Assembly (NCBI GenBank): GCA_031254915.1
Contig: JAIRTL010000107.1
Span: forward strand, 1-57,238
Length of the DNA stretch: 57,238 nucleotides
Reading direction: 5' to 3'
Source of the DNA: Planctomycetota bacterium
GTDB taxonomy: Bacteria > Planctomycetota > SZUA-567
Shown here piece by piece: positions 16,541-24,045 of this stretch. The notes beneath the pieces are model-generated. The model had not been told where the DNA came from. It made no database searches and saw only the letters and a list, made by a program, of their open reading frames with translations. Position 1 is the first letter of the stretch. Every line of letters starts with the position of its first letter. The translations under genes and the position numbers were made by a program.

Positions 16541-18205
16541 ATGCGCCAGCCAGGAAACGTCGCGGAACGGCTTCGCGACAATGCCCGCGTTACGCCGGAC
16601 AAACCGGCGGCGGTGATGGCCAGAGGCCCTGGAGAAGGCGGCGCGTTTTCCTCGACGACGATCACGTTCAGCGAGCTGGAACGGGATTCCGACGCCGTGG
16701 CGCGCGGCTGCGCCGGAATCGGGATCGGCCCGGGCGTGAAGACGCTCGTCATGCTGCGCCCCTCCTTTGCTTTTTTCTCGTGCATCTTCGGGCTGTTCAA
16801 GGCGGGGGCCGTACCGGTGTTGATCGATCCCGGCATGGGCGGCGGGCGCCTGCTCGAGTGCGTGCGCAGCGTCGCCCCGGGCGCGATGATCGGCATTCCG
16901 CTGGCGCAAGCCGCCCGCCTGCTTCTGCCCGGCTATTTCCCGAACTGCAAAATAAACGTCACCCTCGGCAGACGCTGGTTCTGGGGGGGCGGAACGTGGG
17001 AGCGGTTCAAACGTTTCGACGACAAGCCCTTCCCCATCCACGAACCCGGCGCCGGCGACATCGCCGCCGTTCTTTTCACCACCGGCAGCACTGGTCCCGC
17101 AAAGGGCGTCGAATACGGCCATGAAGCGTTTGGCCGCCAGATCGACCTTATCGCCGACGCGTTCGCGATCGACCGCGTCGGCGATGTCGACGCCGCGACC
17201 TTCCCCGGCTTTTCCCTTTTTTCCATCGCTCTGGGCATGACCGCCGTGGTGCCGGACATGGATCCCGCACGCCCCGGTCGGGCATTGCCGCGGAACATCA
17301 TCACTCCGGCGAACGAACGCGGCTGCACCTTCTCTTTCGGATCGCCGGCGTTGTGGAACCGCGTCTCCGCCTACGCCGAGCGCGAAGGCGTCCGCTTCCG
17401 CACCCTGCGCCGCGTCGTCATGGCGGGCGCTCCGGCCCCGGCTGAGGTGCACCGGCGGCTTCTTTCGGTGATGCATTCGGCGGGGAGCGAGACGTACACG
17501 CCCTACGGCGCGACCGAATGCATGCCGGTGGCGAACATCGCCGGATCGGAAATCCTCGCCGGCGCGGCGGACGAAACGCCCAAAGGGCGGGGCGTCTGCA
17601 TCGGCAGGGCGGTTCCCGGCGTCCGCGCCGAAATCATCGCCGTCACGGACGGGCCGATCGAAACCTGGTCCGACGATCTTATGGTTCCGGAAGGCGAATG
17701 CGGCGAAATCGCCGTCCAGGCGGCGCATGCGTCGCGGCATTATCACGGGCTTCCGGAGGCCGACCGGCTGGCCAAAATCGCCGACGGCGACAATTTCTGG
17801 CACCGGATGGGCGATATCGGTTACCGCGACGGCGAGGGCAGGCTGTGGTTTTGCGGAAGGAAGTCGCACCGGGTGGAGACTGGAAAGGAGACCTTGTTCA
17901 CCGTCTGCTGCGAAGGCGTGTTCAACCAGCATCCCGAAGTGTTCAGAAGCGCGCTCGTCGGCGTTTCCCTGTCCGGCGGCGGCAAGCGGCCGGTCGTCGT
18001 CGTCGAGGCGCGGGACAGGCTGACTCCGGGACGCAAAAACCGGCTCGGGCGAGAGCTTGCCGACCTTGGCGCGCGCAACCCCATGACCGCGCCGATCAAG
18101 GATATTCTTTTTCACCCCGGCTTTCCCACGGACATTCGCCACAACGCGAAGATCCGCCGCGAAGACCTCGCGGTTTGGGCGGCGCGGCTTATTGGCGCGT
18201 CGTAA
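16541..18205 (+). CDS. oleC: OleC-type AMP-dependent ligase (beta-lactone synthetase)
   Basis: The 554-residue member of the acyl-adenylating family has the P-loop FTTGSTGPAKG at about residues 180-191 and YGATECMPV about two thirds along. The late GDIGYRDGEGRLWFCGRKSH block contains the adenylate-binding aspartate. OleC activates the beta-hydroxy acid with ATP and closes it to a beta-lactone, the step before OleB. The distinctive SHRVET stretch replaces the GGEKI motif of acyl-CoA ligases, as in OleC proteins. It begins immediately after the TPR stop. No oleD follows; a nitroreductase is next, 172 bases on. Confidence 0.87.
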   Translation: MRQPGNVAERLRDNARVTPDKPAAVMARGPGEGGAFSSTTITFSELERDSDAVARGCAGIGIGPGVKTLVMLRPSFAFFSCIFGLFKAGAVPVLIDPGMGGGRLLECVRSVAPGAMIGIPLAQAARLLLPGYFPNCKINVTLGRRWFWGGGTWERFKRFDDKPFPIHEPGAGDIAAVLFTTGSTGPAKGVEYGHEAFGRQIDLIADAFAIDRVGDVDAATFPGFSLFSIALGMTAVVPDMDPARPGRALPRNIITPANERGCTFSFGSPALWNRVSAYAEREGVRFRTLRRVVMAGAPAPAEVHRRLLSVMHSAGSETYTPYGATECMPVANIAGSEILAGAADETPKGRGVCIGRAVPGVRAEIIAVTDGPIETWSDDLMVPEGECGEIAVQAAHASRHYHGLPEADRLAKIADGDNFWHRMGDIGYRDGEGRLWFCGRKSHRVETGKETLFTVCCEGVFNQHPEVFRSALVGVSLSGGGKRPVVVVEARDRLTPGRKNRLGRELADLGARNPMTAPIKDILFHPGFPTDIRHNAKIRREDLAVWAARLIGAS

Positions 18206-18273
18206 TTCGCGGGCTTTTGGAGAAAACCGAAAACATCGTCTCCATTGCAATGACCAAAAACATGCTTTGTTAC

Positions 18274-18331
18274 TTGACGATGAATACGCCGGAAGATAAG
18301 GTTGCTCGATTTGTCAACAGACTCTTACACT
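18274..18331 (+). promoter_or_regulatory. weak promoter candidates for the nitroreductase gene
   Basis: TTGACG (18274-18279) with a poor -10 17 bases on, and TTGCTC at about 18302 with TACACT 18 bases on, both lie in an AT-richer patch about 50-100 bases before the ATG. Neither is strong. The patch is the only AT-rich intergenic stretch between oleC and the nitroreductase gene. Confidence 0.3.
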
Positions 18332-18377
18332 CAATACACCATGCCGGTTTTACCCGGCGCTTTCGAAAGGACACTGT

Positions 18378-18911
18378 ATGAACGATTTCCTTGAACTTGC
18401 CAAGCGCCGCCAAACCTGCCGCGAATTCGCCGATCGTCCCGTCGAGCACGAAAAACTCGCCAAATGCGTCGAGGCCGCCCGCCTCGCGCCTTCCGGATGC
18501 AATGCCCAGCCCTGGAGCTTCGTCGTCGTGGAATCCCCCGACATGGTCGGCAAGGCGGCGGAATGCGTCGCGATGAACGGGATGAACCCCTATGCCGCGC
18601 AGGCCAAAGCCTTCGTGGTCATCCTCGAGGAGCATGCCAAGCTCATGCCGCAGATCGCGTGCATGCTCGACAGCCAGTATTTCGCCAAAGGCGACCTCGG
18701 CGCGGCGGCGGCGTATTTTTGCCTCGAGGCGGAATCGCAGGGCTTAGGAACCTGCCAATTCGGCATCTACGACAGGCCTAAACTCGGTCAGCTGCTCGGA
18801 ATCCCCGAGCACAAGCAGTATGCGGCCCTGATCGGCATCGGCTATCCGGCCAATCCCGAGGTTCGCATCAAGCAGCGCAAGCCGCTGGACCAGCTGGTCC
18901 GTTCCGTTTGA
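18378..18911 (+). CDS. nitroreductase-family flavoprotein
   Basis: The 177-residue FMN-dependent oxidoreductase opens with RRQTCREFADRPVEHEKL, the classical nitroreductase phosphate-binding arginine patch. SGCNAQPWSFVVV at about 39-52 and LGAAAAYFCLEAESQGLGTC near 110 are the conserved FMN-contacting and dimer segments. These enzymes use NAD(P)H to reduce nitro groups, quinones or similar acceptors. The protein is short, without an extra ferredoxin domain. The gene is isolated, with a hairpin about 55 bases after its stop. The true substrate cannot be told from sequence. Confidence 0.9.
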   Translation: MNDFLELAKRRQTCREFADRPVEHEKLAKCVEAARLAPSGCNAQPWSFVVVESPDMVGKAAECVAMNGMNPYAAQAKAFVVILEEHAKLMPQIACMLDSQYFAKGDLGAAAAYFCLEAESQGLGTCQFGIYDRPKLGQLLGIPEHKQYAALIGIGYPANPEVRIKQRKPLDQLVRSV

Positions 18912-18965
18912 CAGTTCCCGCCCGGGATTTATGGCTTTGCCGATCCGGCTCGTTCTTCCCCATGC

Positions 18966-18993
18966 CCGCGAACCCGGAAGACCGGGTTCGCGG
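18966..18993 (+). terminator. 12-bp stem-loop after the nitroreductase gene
   Basis: CCGCGAACCCGG pairs perfectly with CCGGGTTCGCGG around AAGA, followed by TTTG. It lies 55 bases after the stop of the nitroreductase gene and probably ends its transcript. It overlaps the left end of the LacI-like remnant on the other strand. Confidence 0.6.
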
Positions 18994-19090
18994 TTTGACG
19001 TTGAAGCCATTGTCGCCGTATCCGATGATGGAGACGTCGCGGGGAATGGCCGTTCCGTTGTTCTGATACGCGCCGATCTGGATTCCCGAC
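18987..19090 (-). pseudogene. LacI-family regulator remnant
   Basis: On the minus strand one frame reads IGAYQNNGTAIPRDVSIIGY followed by GDNGF. This is the effector-domain segment of LacI regulators in which NG-x-IP-x-DVSIIG(Y/F) precedes the DNG/DD turn. The block covers roughly 35 codons. Upstream on that strand the frame hits a stop (TGA near 19120), and the DNA-binding part is missing. Downstream the sequence runs into the nitroreductase terminator hairpin. It is therefore a gene fragment, perhaps from an earlier regulator of this sugar island. The intact LacI gene is at 27667-28719. Confidence 0.6.
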
Positions 19091-19091
19091 T

Positions 19092-19358
19092 GTGAAGGGC
19101 GGGACGGTGACGATGATCAGGGAAAGCCTGAAGGGGGATGCGGAGCTGGAAAAGCTTTCCCGGGACTTTGTTTCGCATCTTGCCGGGCGCCCGTGCATGT
19201 TGCAGTTCAGCGAGGACATGCCCATGAGCGAATGGAAGCGCGCGTATCCGCTCGTCGCGCGCGTCGTTTCCGAATACGGATGCGGAACAGGGCAGCCCCC
19301 ATCCCCCGTTTTCGCAATTTCGGGTCGCACCCGGCATATTTCGAAAATTCTCCATTGA
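19092..19358 (+). pseudogene. unknown ORF cut by repeat copy C
   Basis: The frame encodes 88 residues. The first 61 (MIRESLKGDAELEKLSRDF then VSHLAGRPCMLQFSEDMPMS) look like real protein with a helical, charged pattern. After residue 62 the frame runs into repeat copy C and ends with repeat-derived residues. No convincing ribosome site precedes the start. I recognise no family. The likely reading is the 5' or internal part of a former gene truncated by the repeat. It could also be spurious. Confidence 0.35.
19275..19339 (+). repeat. dispersed intergenic repeat, copy C (right half)
   Basis: It matches the right half of the family: ACGGATGCGGAACAGGGCAG, CCCCCATCCCCCGTTTTCGC and AATTTCGGGTCGCACCCGG. 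The left half with the central hairpin is missing. Confidence 0.7.
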
Positions 19359-19451
19359 ACATTTCCTTCCGGCCCGGTATATGAGGGTCGCGCCGCGGCA
19401 TGAAAATGCCCCGCCTTCCGGAACCGTCTCTCATAAAGGAGGGTGCCGCAT

Positions 19452-20762
19452 ATGTCCGATGCAGTTTGTCCTTCCACCGTCCAGACCGCCGCCGGCCTGT
19501 CCACCACTTCGGGGATAGCGACCGGTTTTTCCTTCTCCGCCAGGGAGAAGGAAACGCTCCGCGCCCTTGCGGGCCGGGTCGGCGAAATCGCCGCCCGCCC
19601 GGAACAGGCGGCGAAGGCCGCCCTGTGGACCAGGCACAACGACCTCGAACCCTCCCGGCCGGTGGTGTTTTGCGATCCGGAAAACGGCTGGAACGAGATC
19701 ATCCTCCAAAAGGACCTGGAATGCACCGATCCCCTGGCGCGAGTGTGGGAAATGTCCCTGCGCAAAGAGATATTCTGGGGGGAGAGGATGGGCGACGACC
19801 GGGTGGTCGAGCCCTGTTTCAATGTGCCCTTTCACTATGAAGACACCCATTGGGGCCTGCAGGAAAAACGGATCGGCGGCGACCGCGGCGGCTCCTATAC
19901 CTGGGACGTTCCGCTACGCGACTACGATGCGGACTTCGCCAAACTCCGTTTCCCGGAAATACGGGTGGACGAGGAGCAATCGGAGCGCAGCCTCGCCCTC
20001 GCGCACGAACTGTTTGACGGCGAACTGACCGTGCGCCGCCACACCGCCTGGTGGTGGACGCTGGGGATGACCTGGGAATACGTCACCCTGCGCGGGCTGG
20101 ACAATTTCATGGTGGATTTCTACGACAATCCCGAATGGGTCCACAAGACCATGGCGTTCTTCCGAGACGGCACCCTCGCCAAGTTGGAGTACCTGGACGG
20201 GAACGGGCTGCTTTCGTCGAACGTCGGCGACATCTACGTCGGATCGGGAGGCTTCGGCTGGACGCGGCAACTGCCGCGCGGGGGCGACGCGCCCACTCCG
20301 GCGCACCCGGCCGGCATGTGGGGATTCGCCGAAAGTCAGGAGACGGTGGGCGTCAGCCCCGACATGTTCGAGGAATTCGTCCTGCCGTACCAGTTGCCGA
20401 TTCTCGAGCGCTTCGGTCTCAACTGTTACGGCTGCTGCGAACCGCTGGACGCCCGCTGGCGCGCGGTGAAGAGGATTCCGCGCCTTCGCCGGGTGTCGGT
20501 GTCCGCCTGGGCGGACCGGGAGATGATGGCGGAGTGCCTGGGGGGCGGCTACATCTATTCATGGAAGCCGTCGCCGACGCCGCTGTCCCGCCCGACCTTG
20601 GACAGGGACGCGGTGCGACGGGCGATCCGCGAGACGCTCGATATCGCCGCGCGCGGCGGCTGCCACGTGGAAATCATTATGAAGGACAACCACACCCTGG
20701 GCGGCAACCCCGACAACGCGGTCGAGTGGTGCCGGATCGCGCGGGAGGAGGCGGCACGATAA
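19452..20762 (+). CDS. uroporphyrinogen-decarboxylase-like (URO-D superfamily) protein
   Basis: The 436-residue protein is related to URO-D/MtaA-type TIM barrels. Features include TWDVPLRDYDADFAKLRFPE, a W-rich central part (HTAWWWTLGMTWEY), MVDFYDNPEWVHKTMAFF and a late cysteine pair in LNCYGCCEPLD. Members include corrinoid-dependent methyltransferases as well as haem enzymes, and many uncharacterised forms occur beside sugar genes in PVC bacteria. True HemE catalytic residues are not evident, so a haem role is unlikely. I take the ATG at 19452, 9 bases after AGGAGG, over the GTG at 19443. The neighbourhood suggests a catabolic role, but the substrate is unknown. Confidence 0.78.
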   Translation: MSDAVCPSTVQTAAGLSTTSGIATGFSFSAREKETLRALAGRVGEIAARPEQAAKAALWTRHNDLEPSRPVVFCDPENGWNEIILQKDLECTDPLARVWEMSLRKEIFWGERMGDDRVVEPCFNVPFHYEDTHWGLQEKRIGGDRGGSYTWDVPLRDYDADFAKLRFPEIRVDEEQSERSLALAHELFDGELTVRRHTAWWWTLGMTWEYVTLRGLDNFMVDFYDNPEWVHKTMAFFRDGTLAKLEYLDGNGLLSSNVGDIYVGSGGFGWTRQLPRGGDAPTPAHPAGMWGFAESQETVGVSPDMFEEFVLPYQLPILERFGLNCYGCCEPLDARWRAVKRIPRLRRVSVSAWADREMMAECLGGGYIYSWKPSPTPLSRPTLDRDAVRRAIRETLDIAARGGCHVEIIMKDNHTLGGNPDNAVEWCRIAREEAAR

Positions 20763-20960
20763 GCGAACATCCGCAAAGATGAACGTTTCGTGGCGCGGGC
20801 CGGGAGTGTGGAGGGGCTTCCTCGCCCCCGCGCATATGATCGAGTGGGGCGCGCCGCTCGCGAATTTGAGGACTGCCGCGGACCGCCCTTCTCTTTTTTT
20901 TGGGGGGGGGCCGGGGCCATCGCCATGCGGGTAGAGTCTCATTTTTACATGGAATAAAAT

Positions 20961-20988
20961 TTGACTAAATGAACATGTCTGCTATGAT
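20961..20988 (+). promoter_or_regulatory. strong sigma70-type promoter before the broken DeoR gene
   Basis: TTGACT (20961-20966) and TATGAT (20983-20988) are separated by 16 bases in an AT-rich patch. The DeoR-type frame starts 157 bases downstream. The rest of 20763-21144 contains a run of eight T then nine G (20894-20910) and no gene I can support. Confidence 0.65.
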
Positions 20989-21144
20989 GTTTTGAGAGAA
21001 ATGCAAACTTTCCCCACGACAAAACAACCTTGTTCCCGGCGTTCGAAGCGCCCGCCTGTTTCTTGACCCGGAAATACCCGTACGCCGAATTGTTCGTTTT
21101 GTTTGCCAAAAGTCGACGTTTTCCGCGCATACGGAACTGGAATC

Positions 21145-21924
21145 ATGCCACGGGTGAAAAAGGGCATAGCCGCCGGGGACCGCAACAAGGTCATCTGCAG
21201 GATGCTGCGCATCCGGGGCAGGATGGCCATTTTAGCATTGCAGGACCTTCTGGACGTGAGCGACATGACGGTCCGCCGTTGCCTCGACGAAATGGCGGAG
21301 GACGGCCTGATGCGGCGTATCCACGGCGGCGTGGTGTCGATTAACATCGGGCTGGAGCGGTTGTTCAGTGTCCGGCCGCTGGAAAACTTCGACTCCAAGG
21401 TCGCGCTCGCCCGCGAGACGGTCAAGCTCGTCTTTCTCGATTCGGGCATCCATCTCGACGGCGGCGCCACCTGTTTCGAGGTCGCGCGCCAGCTTTCCCC
21501 CGAACGGAAATGCTTCGTGGTCACGGACGGCATCGCCGTCACCCGCGAACTCCGGAGCAATCCCGGCCCCGAGGCCATTCTTCTCGCCGCCGACGACAAC
21601 ACGCTGGACGCCCCCCCTGGCGGCGGAGAACGCGTCGAAGATGACGATGGAAACGGCCATCTTCTCCGCCGGCGCGTTCAATACCGCCTACCTCGAGAAC
21701 GCCGGGCTGACCAGCATGCTCACCAAGCAAGGTCATTATTGAAAAGGCGCGGCGCGCGATCTGCATGGCGGATTCGGGCACGCTCAACAAACTGTGCTTC
21801 ATCCGTTTCCGCGACTGGGACCGGGTCGACGTGTTCATCACCGACGACCAACGACCGGCTCCCGGACGAAGCGCGAAGCGCCATTGCCGGCGCCGGCGTC
21901 GAGGTTCGCGTCGTGAGGGTTTGA
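21145..21924 (+). pseudogene. DeoR-family sugar regulator, frameshifted
   Basis: The N-terminal helix-turn-helix is intact (DRNKVICRMLRIRGRM, then SDMTVRRCLDEMAEDGLMRR). The sensor domain follows with FLDSGIHLDGGATCFEVA. Three changes of frame are then needed to follow the family: at the seven-C run near 21611, at about 21732 and at about 21851. Each is corrected by removing one base, giving FSAGAFNTAYLENAGLTS, IIEKARRAICMADSG, then NDRLPDEARSAIAGAGVEV, which returns to the first frame and stops at 21924. Corrected, the product would be about 258 residues. It is either a recent pseudogene or a cluster of sequence errors. It would regulate the adjacent importer genes. Confidence 0.75.
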
Positions 21925-21978
21925 TGGCGGTCCGCCATTCCGGCGTTACGAGGTTTCCCCAACCAACGAGGAGAGAGC

Positions 21979-22977
21979 ATGTCAGCGACCCACGTCAACG
22001 GATCCGGCAACCAGAACAGGAAGCTTCCGCTTTTCTATCGTCTGATTCAAAACTCCTCGGCGAGCGTACTGGTTCTTCTCGTCATTCTCATCGTCATCGG
22101 GAGGTTCATGAATTCGAGCTTCCTGGACTGGGGCAACCTGACCAGCATATTCAGGTCCACCTCCTTCGTGGCCATCATCGCGCTCGGTATGACCTTCGTG
22201 TTCATCGCGCTGGAGCTCGACCTGTCGGTCGGCTCGGTGGTGGCGCTGTCCGGCATCGTCGTCGGGATGCTCCTCAAGGAAGGGGTGCCGATTCCCGTCG
22301 CCTGCGCCGCCGGCGTCCTCTCCGGCCTGGCGAGCGGCATCGTCACCGGCTTCGTCATCGTCCACTTCAACATCCCCTCGATGATCGGCAGCCTCGGCAT
22401 GCAGTTCATCCTCCGGGGCGTCGTCTACGTCGTCACAAAGGGCATTCCGCTCTATCCCCTGCCGGAGGGGTTCGAGAAGCTCGGGCTCGGCAGCGTCCTG
22501 GGAGTACCGACGCCGTGGATGGTGTACATGGCGCTCGCGTTGATCTTCTGGTATCTCCTCAAGCACACCACCTACGGCAGGGCCATCTACGCGATCGGCG
22601 GCAACAAGGACACCGCCTGGCTCTGCGGCCTGAACGTCAAGACGCTCCGGATGTCCACCTACTGGATCACCGGCGCCCTGTCCGGCCTGGTGGGGGTGCT
22701 GCTCGCTTCGCGCCTCAGCTCCGCCCAGCCCAATGCCGGCCAGACCTGGGAAATGTTGGTCATCGCTTCCATCATCGTCGGCGGCGTCTCCATGTTCGGC
22801 GGCGTCGGCAACATCATCGGCACGGTCATCGGCTCGCTGCTCATCGGCATGCTCACCAATTTCCTGGTCATGATCCGGCTCTCTGTGTACTGGCAGAACA
22901 TCGCCATCGGCGTCATCATCCTCGGCGCGGTTATCATGGACCAGTACCGCAAGACCCTGGCTCTGCGGATGCGGTGA
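21979..22977 (+). CDS. CUT2 sugar ABC importer permease (importer 1)
   Basis: The 332-residue RbsC/XylH-type permease has about nine to ten hydrophobic segments. The family blocks are present: ALELDLSVGSVVALSGIV, FNIPSMIGSLGMQFILRG, YGRAIYAIGGNKDTAWLCG (the ATPase-contact loop) and IVGGVSMFGGVGNIIGTVIG. It forms the homodimeric channel for a monosaccharide bound by the following binding protein. GAGGAGAG precedes the ATG by a few bases. The gene order permease-binding protein-ATPase differs from the ATPase-first order of the other three importers here. Confidence 0.93.
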   Translation: MSATHVNGSGNQNRKLPLFYRLIQNSSASVLVLLVILIVIGRFMNSSFLDWGNLTSIFRSTSFVAIIALGMTFVFIALELDLSVGSVVALSGIVVGMLLKEGVPIPVACAAGVLSGLASGIVTGFVIVHFNIPSMIGSLGMQFILRGVVYVVTKGIPLYPLPEGFEKLGLGSVLGVPTPWMVYMALALIFWYLLKHTTYGRAIYAIGGNKDTAWLCGLNVKTLRMSTYWITGALSGLVGVLLASRLSSAQPNAGQTWEMLVIASIIVGGVSMFGGVGNIIGTVIGSLLIGMLTNFLVMIRLSVYWQNIAIGVIILGAVIMDQYRKTLALRMR

Positions 22978-23057
22978 CGGGGATTGGTTCGAATCGCGAT
23001 TCGCCAGCGCGTTGCCGGCGCATCTTTTGGTCGACGTTTTTCACTGGAGGAAGAGAC

Positions 23058-23972
23058 ATGAAGAAAACGTTTGGGTTCCTGGTTGCGTTGTTGTTGTGCG
23101 CCGCCGTGACGTCCGCGGGCCAGCGCGTCACCTTCGTTCCGCCGCTCGTGGCCAATCCCTACTGGGACGTGGTCGAGCGCGGGGCGAGGCTGGCCGCCAA
23201 GGAGCACAATGTCGAACTCGACTACGTCGGGCCGACGCAGCTCGACATCAACGAAATGATGAAATACCTCGAGGCCGCCATCGCGCAGCGCGTCGACGGC
23301 ATCGCCACCATGGCGTTGAACGAGGCCGCGCTCGCCCCGATCATCAACCAAGCCGTGGACGCGGGCATCCCCGTCATCCTTGTGGACACCGACGCCCCCA
23401 AATCGCGCCGCACCGCCTACGCCGGCACCAACAACGTGACGGCCGGCAGGGTGCTCGGCGAAAACCTCGCCAGGATCAAGAACGGCAAGGCGAAGATCGG
23501 CATGATGACCGGCGCCCTGGACCAGCCCAGCCTCAACCAGCGCATGGAAGGCTTCCGCCAGGCGATCGCCAACTATCCGGACATGGTCGAAGTCGCCCTC
23601 GAGGGCGACAACTCCGACCTCCAGCTATGCATCCAGAAGGGCGAGGCGATGCTGCGCGCCTATCCCGAGATCGACGCTCTCGCCGGCTTCGAGGGTTTCG
23701 GCGTTCCCGGCCTCAGCCGCGTCGTGAAGGAGGCGGGCAAGGTCGGCCGGATCACCGTCGTCGGTTTCGACGACCTCGCCGACACCTTCGCCTTCATCCG
23801 CGACGGCATCGCGACCGGCACCACGGTCCAGCGCCAGTTCATGATGGGCTATCTCGGCGTCGAACTGGCGATCAAGGCCGCCAACGGCGAGAAGCTGGAT
23901 TCCATCTACGACACCGGCGTCATGTTCATCGACAAGTCGAACATCGAGACCTTCAACCCCGAAGCGAAGTGA
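23058..23972 (+). CDS. CUT2 sugar ABC importer substrate-binding protein (importer 1)
   Basis: The 304-residue periplasmic binding protein of the ribose/galactose type has a signal peptide (1-20, ending VTSAG). PPLVANPYWDVVERGARLAA is the first ligand strand, followed by GIPVILVDTDAP and TVVGFDDLADTFAFIRDG. The mature protein delivers a sugar, most likely a pentose or deoxyhexose by family precedent, to the permease upstream. GGAGG lies 8 bases before the ATG. A stem-loop follows 12 bases after the stop, before the ATPase gene. Confidence 0.92.
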   Translation: MKKTFGFLVALLLCAAVTSAGQRVTFVPPLVANPYWDVVERGARLAAKEHNVELDYVGPTQLDINEMMKYLEAAIAQRVDGIATMALNEAALAPIINQAVDAGIPVILVDTDAPKSRRTAYAGTNNVTAGRVLGENLARIKNGKAKIGMMTGALDQPSLNQRMEGFRQAIANYPDMVEVALEGDNSDLQLCIQKGEAMLRAYPEIDALAGFEGFGVPGLSRVVKEAGKVGRITVVGFDDLADTFAFIRDGIATGTTVQRQFMMGYLGVELAIKAANGEKLDSIYDTGVMFIDKSNIETFNPEAK

Positions 23973-23983
23973 CGCTTTCCGCC

Positions 23984-24015
23984 GCGTCCGGACCGGCGGT
24001 CGCCTGTCCGGACGC
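23984..24015 (+). terminator. intercistronic stem-loop behind binding protein 1
   Basis: GCGTCCGGAC (23984-23993) pairs perfectly with GTCCGGACGC (24006-24015) around a 12-base loop, with GCCTTTTC after it. Placed between the binding protein and ATPase genes, it could attenuate downstream transcription or protect the upstream mRNA end. Confidence 0.55.
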
Positions 24016-24045
24016 GCCTTTTCCCGCACCGCCCTGGAGCACGAC

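Noticed and set aside
20881-20910. The T-run at 20894-20901 as a terminator of the URO-D-like gene
   Set aside because: No stem precedes it at the right distance, and a G-run follows immediately.
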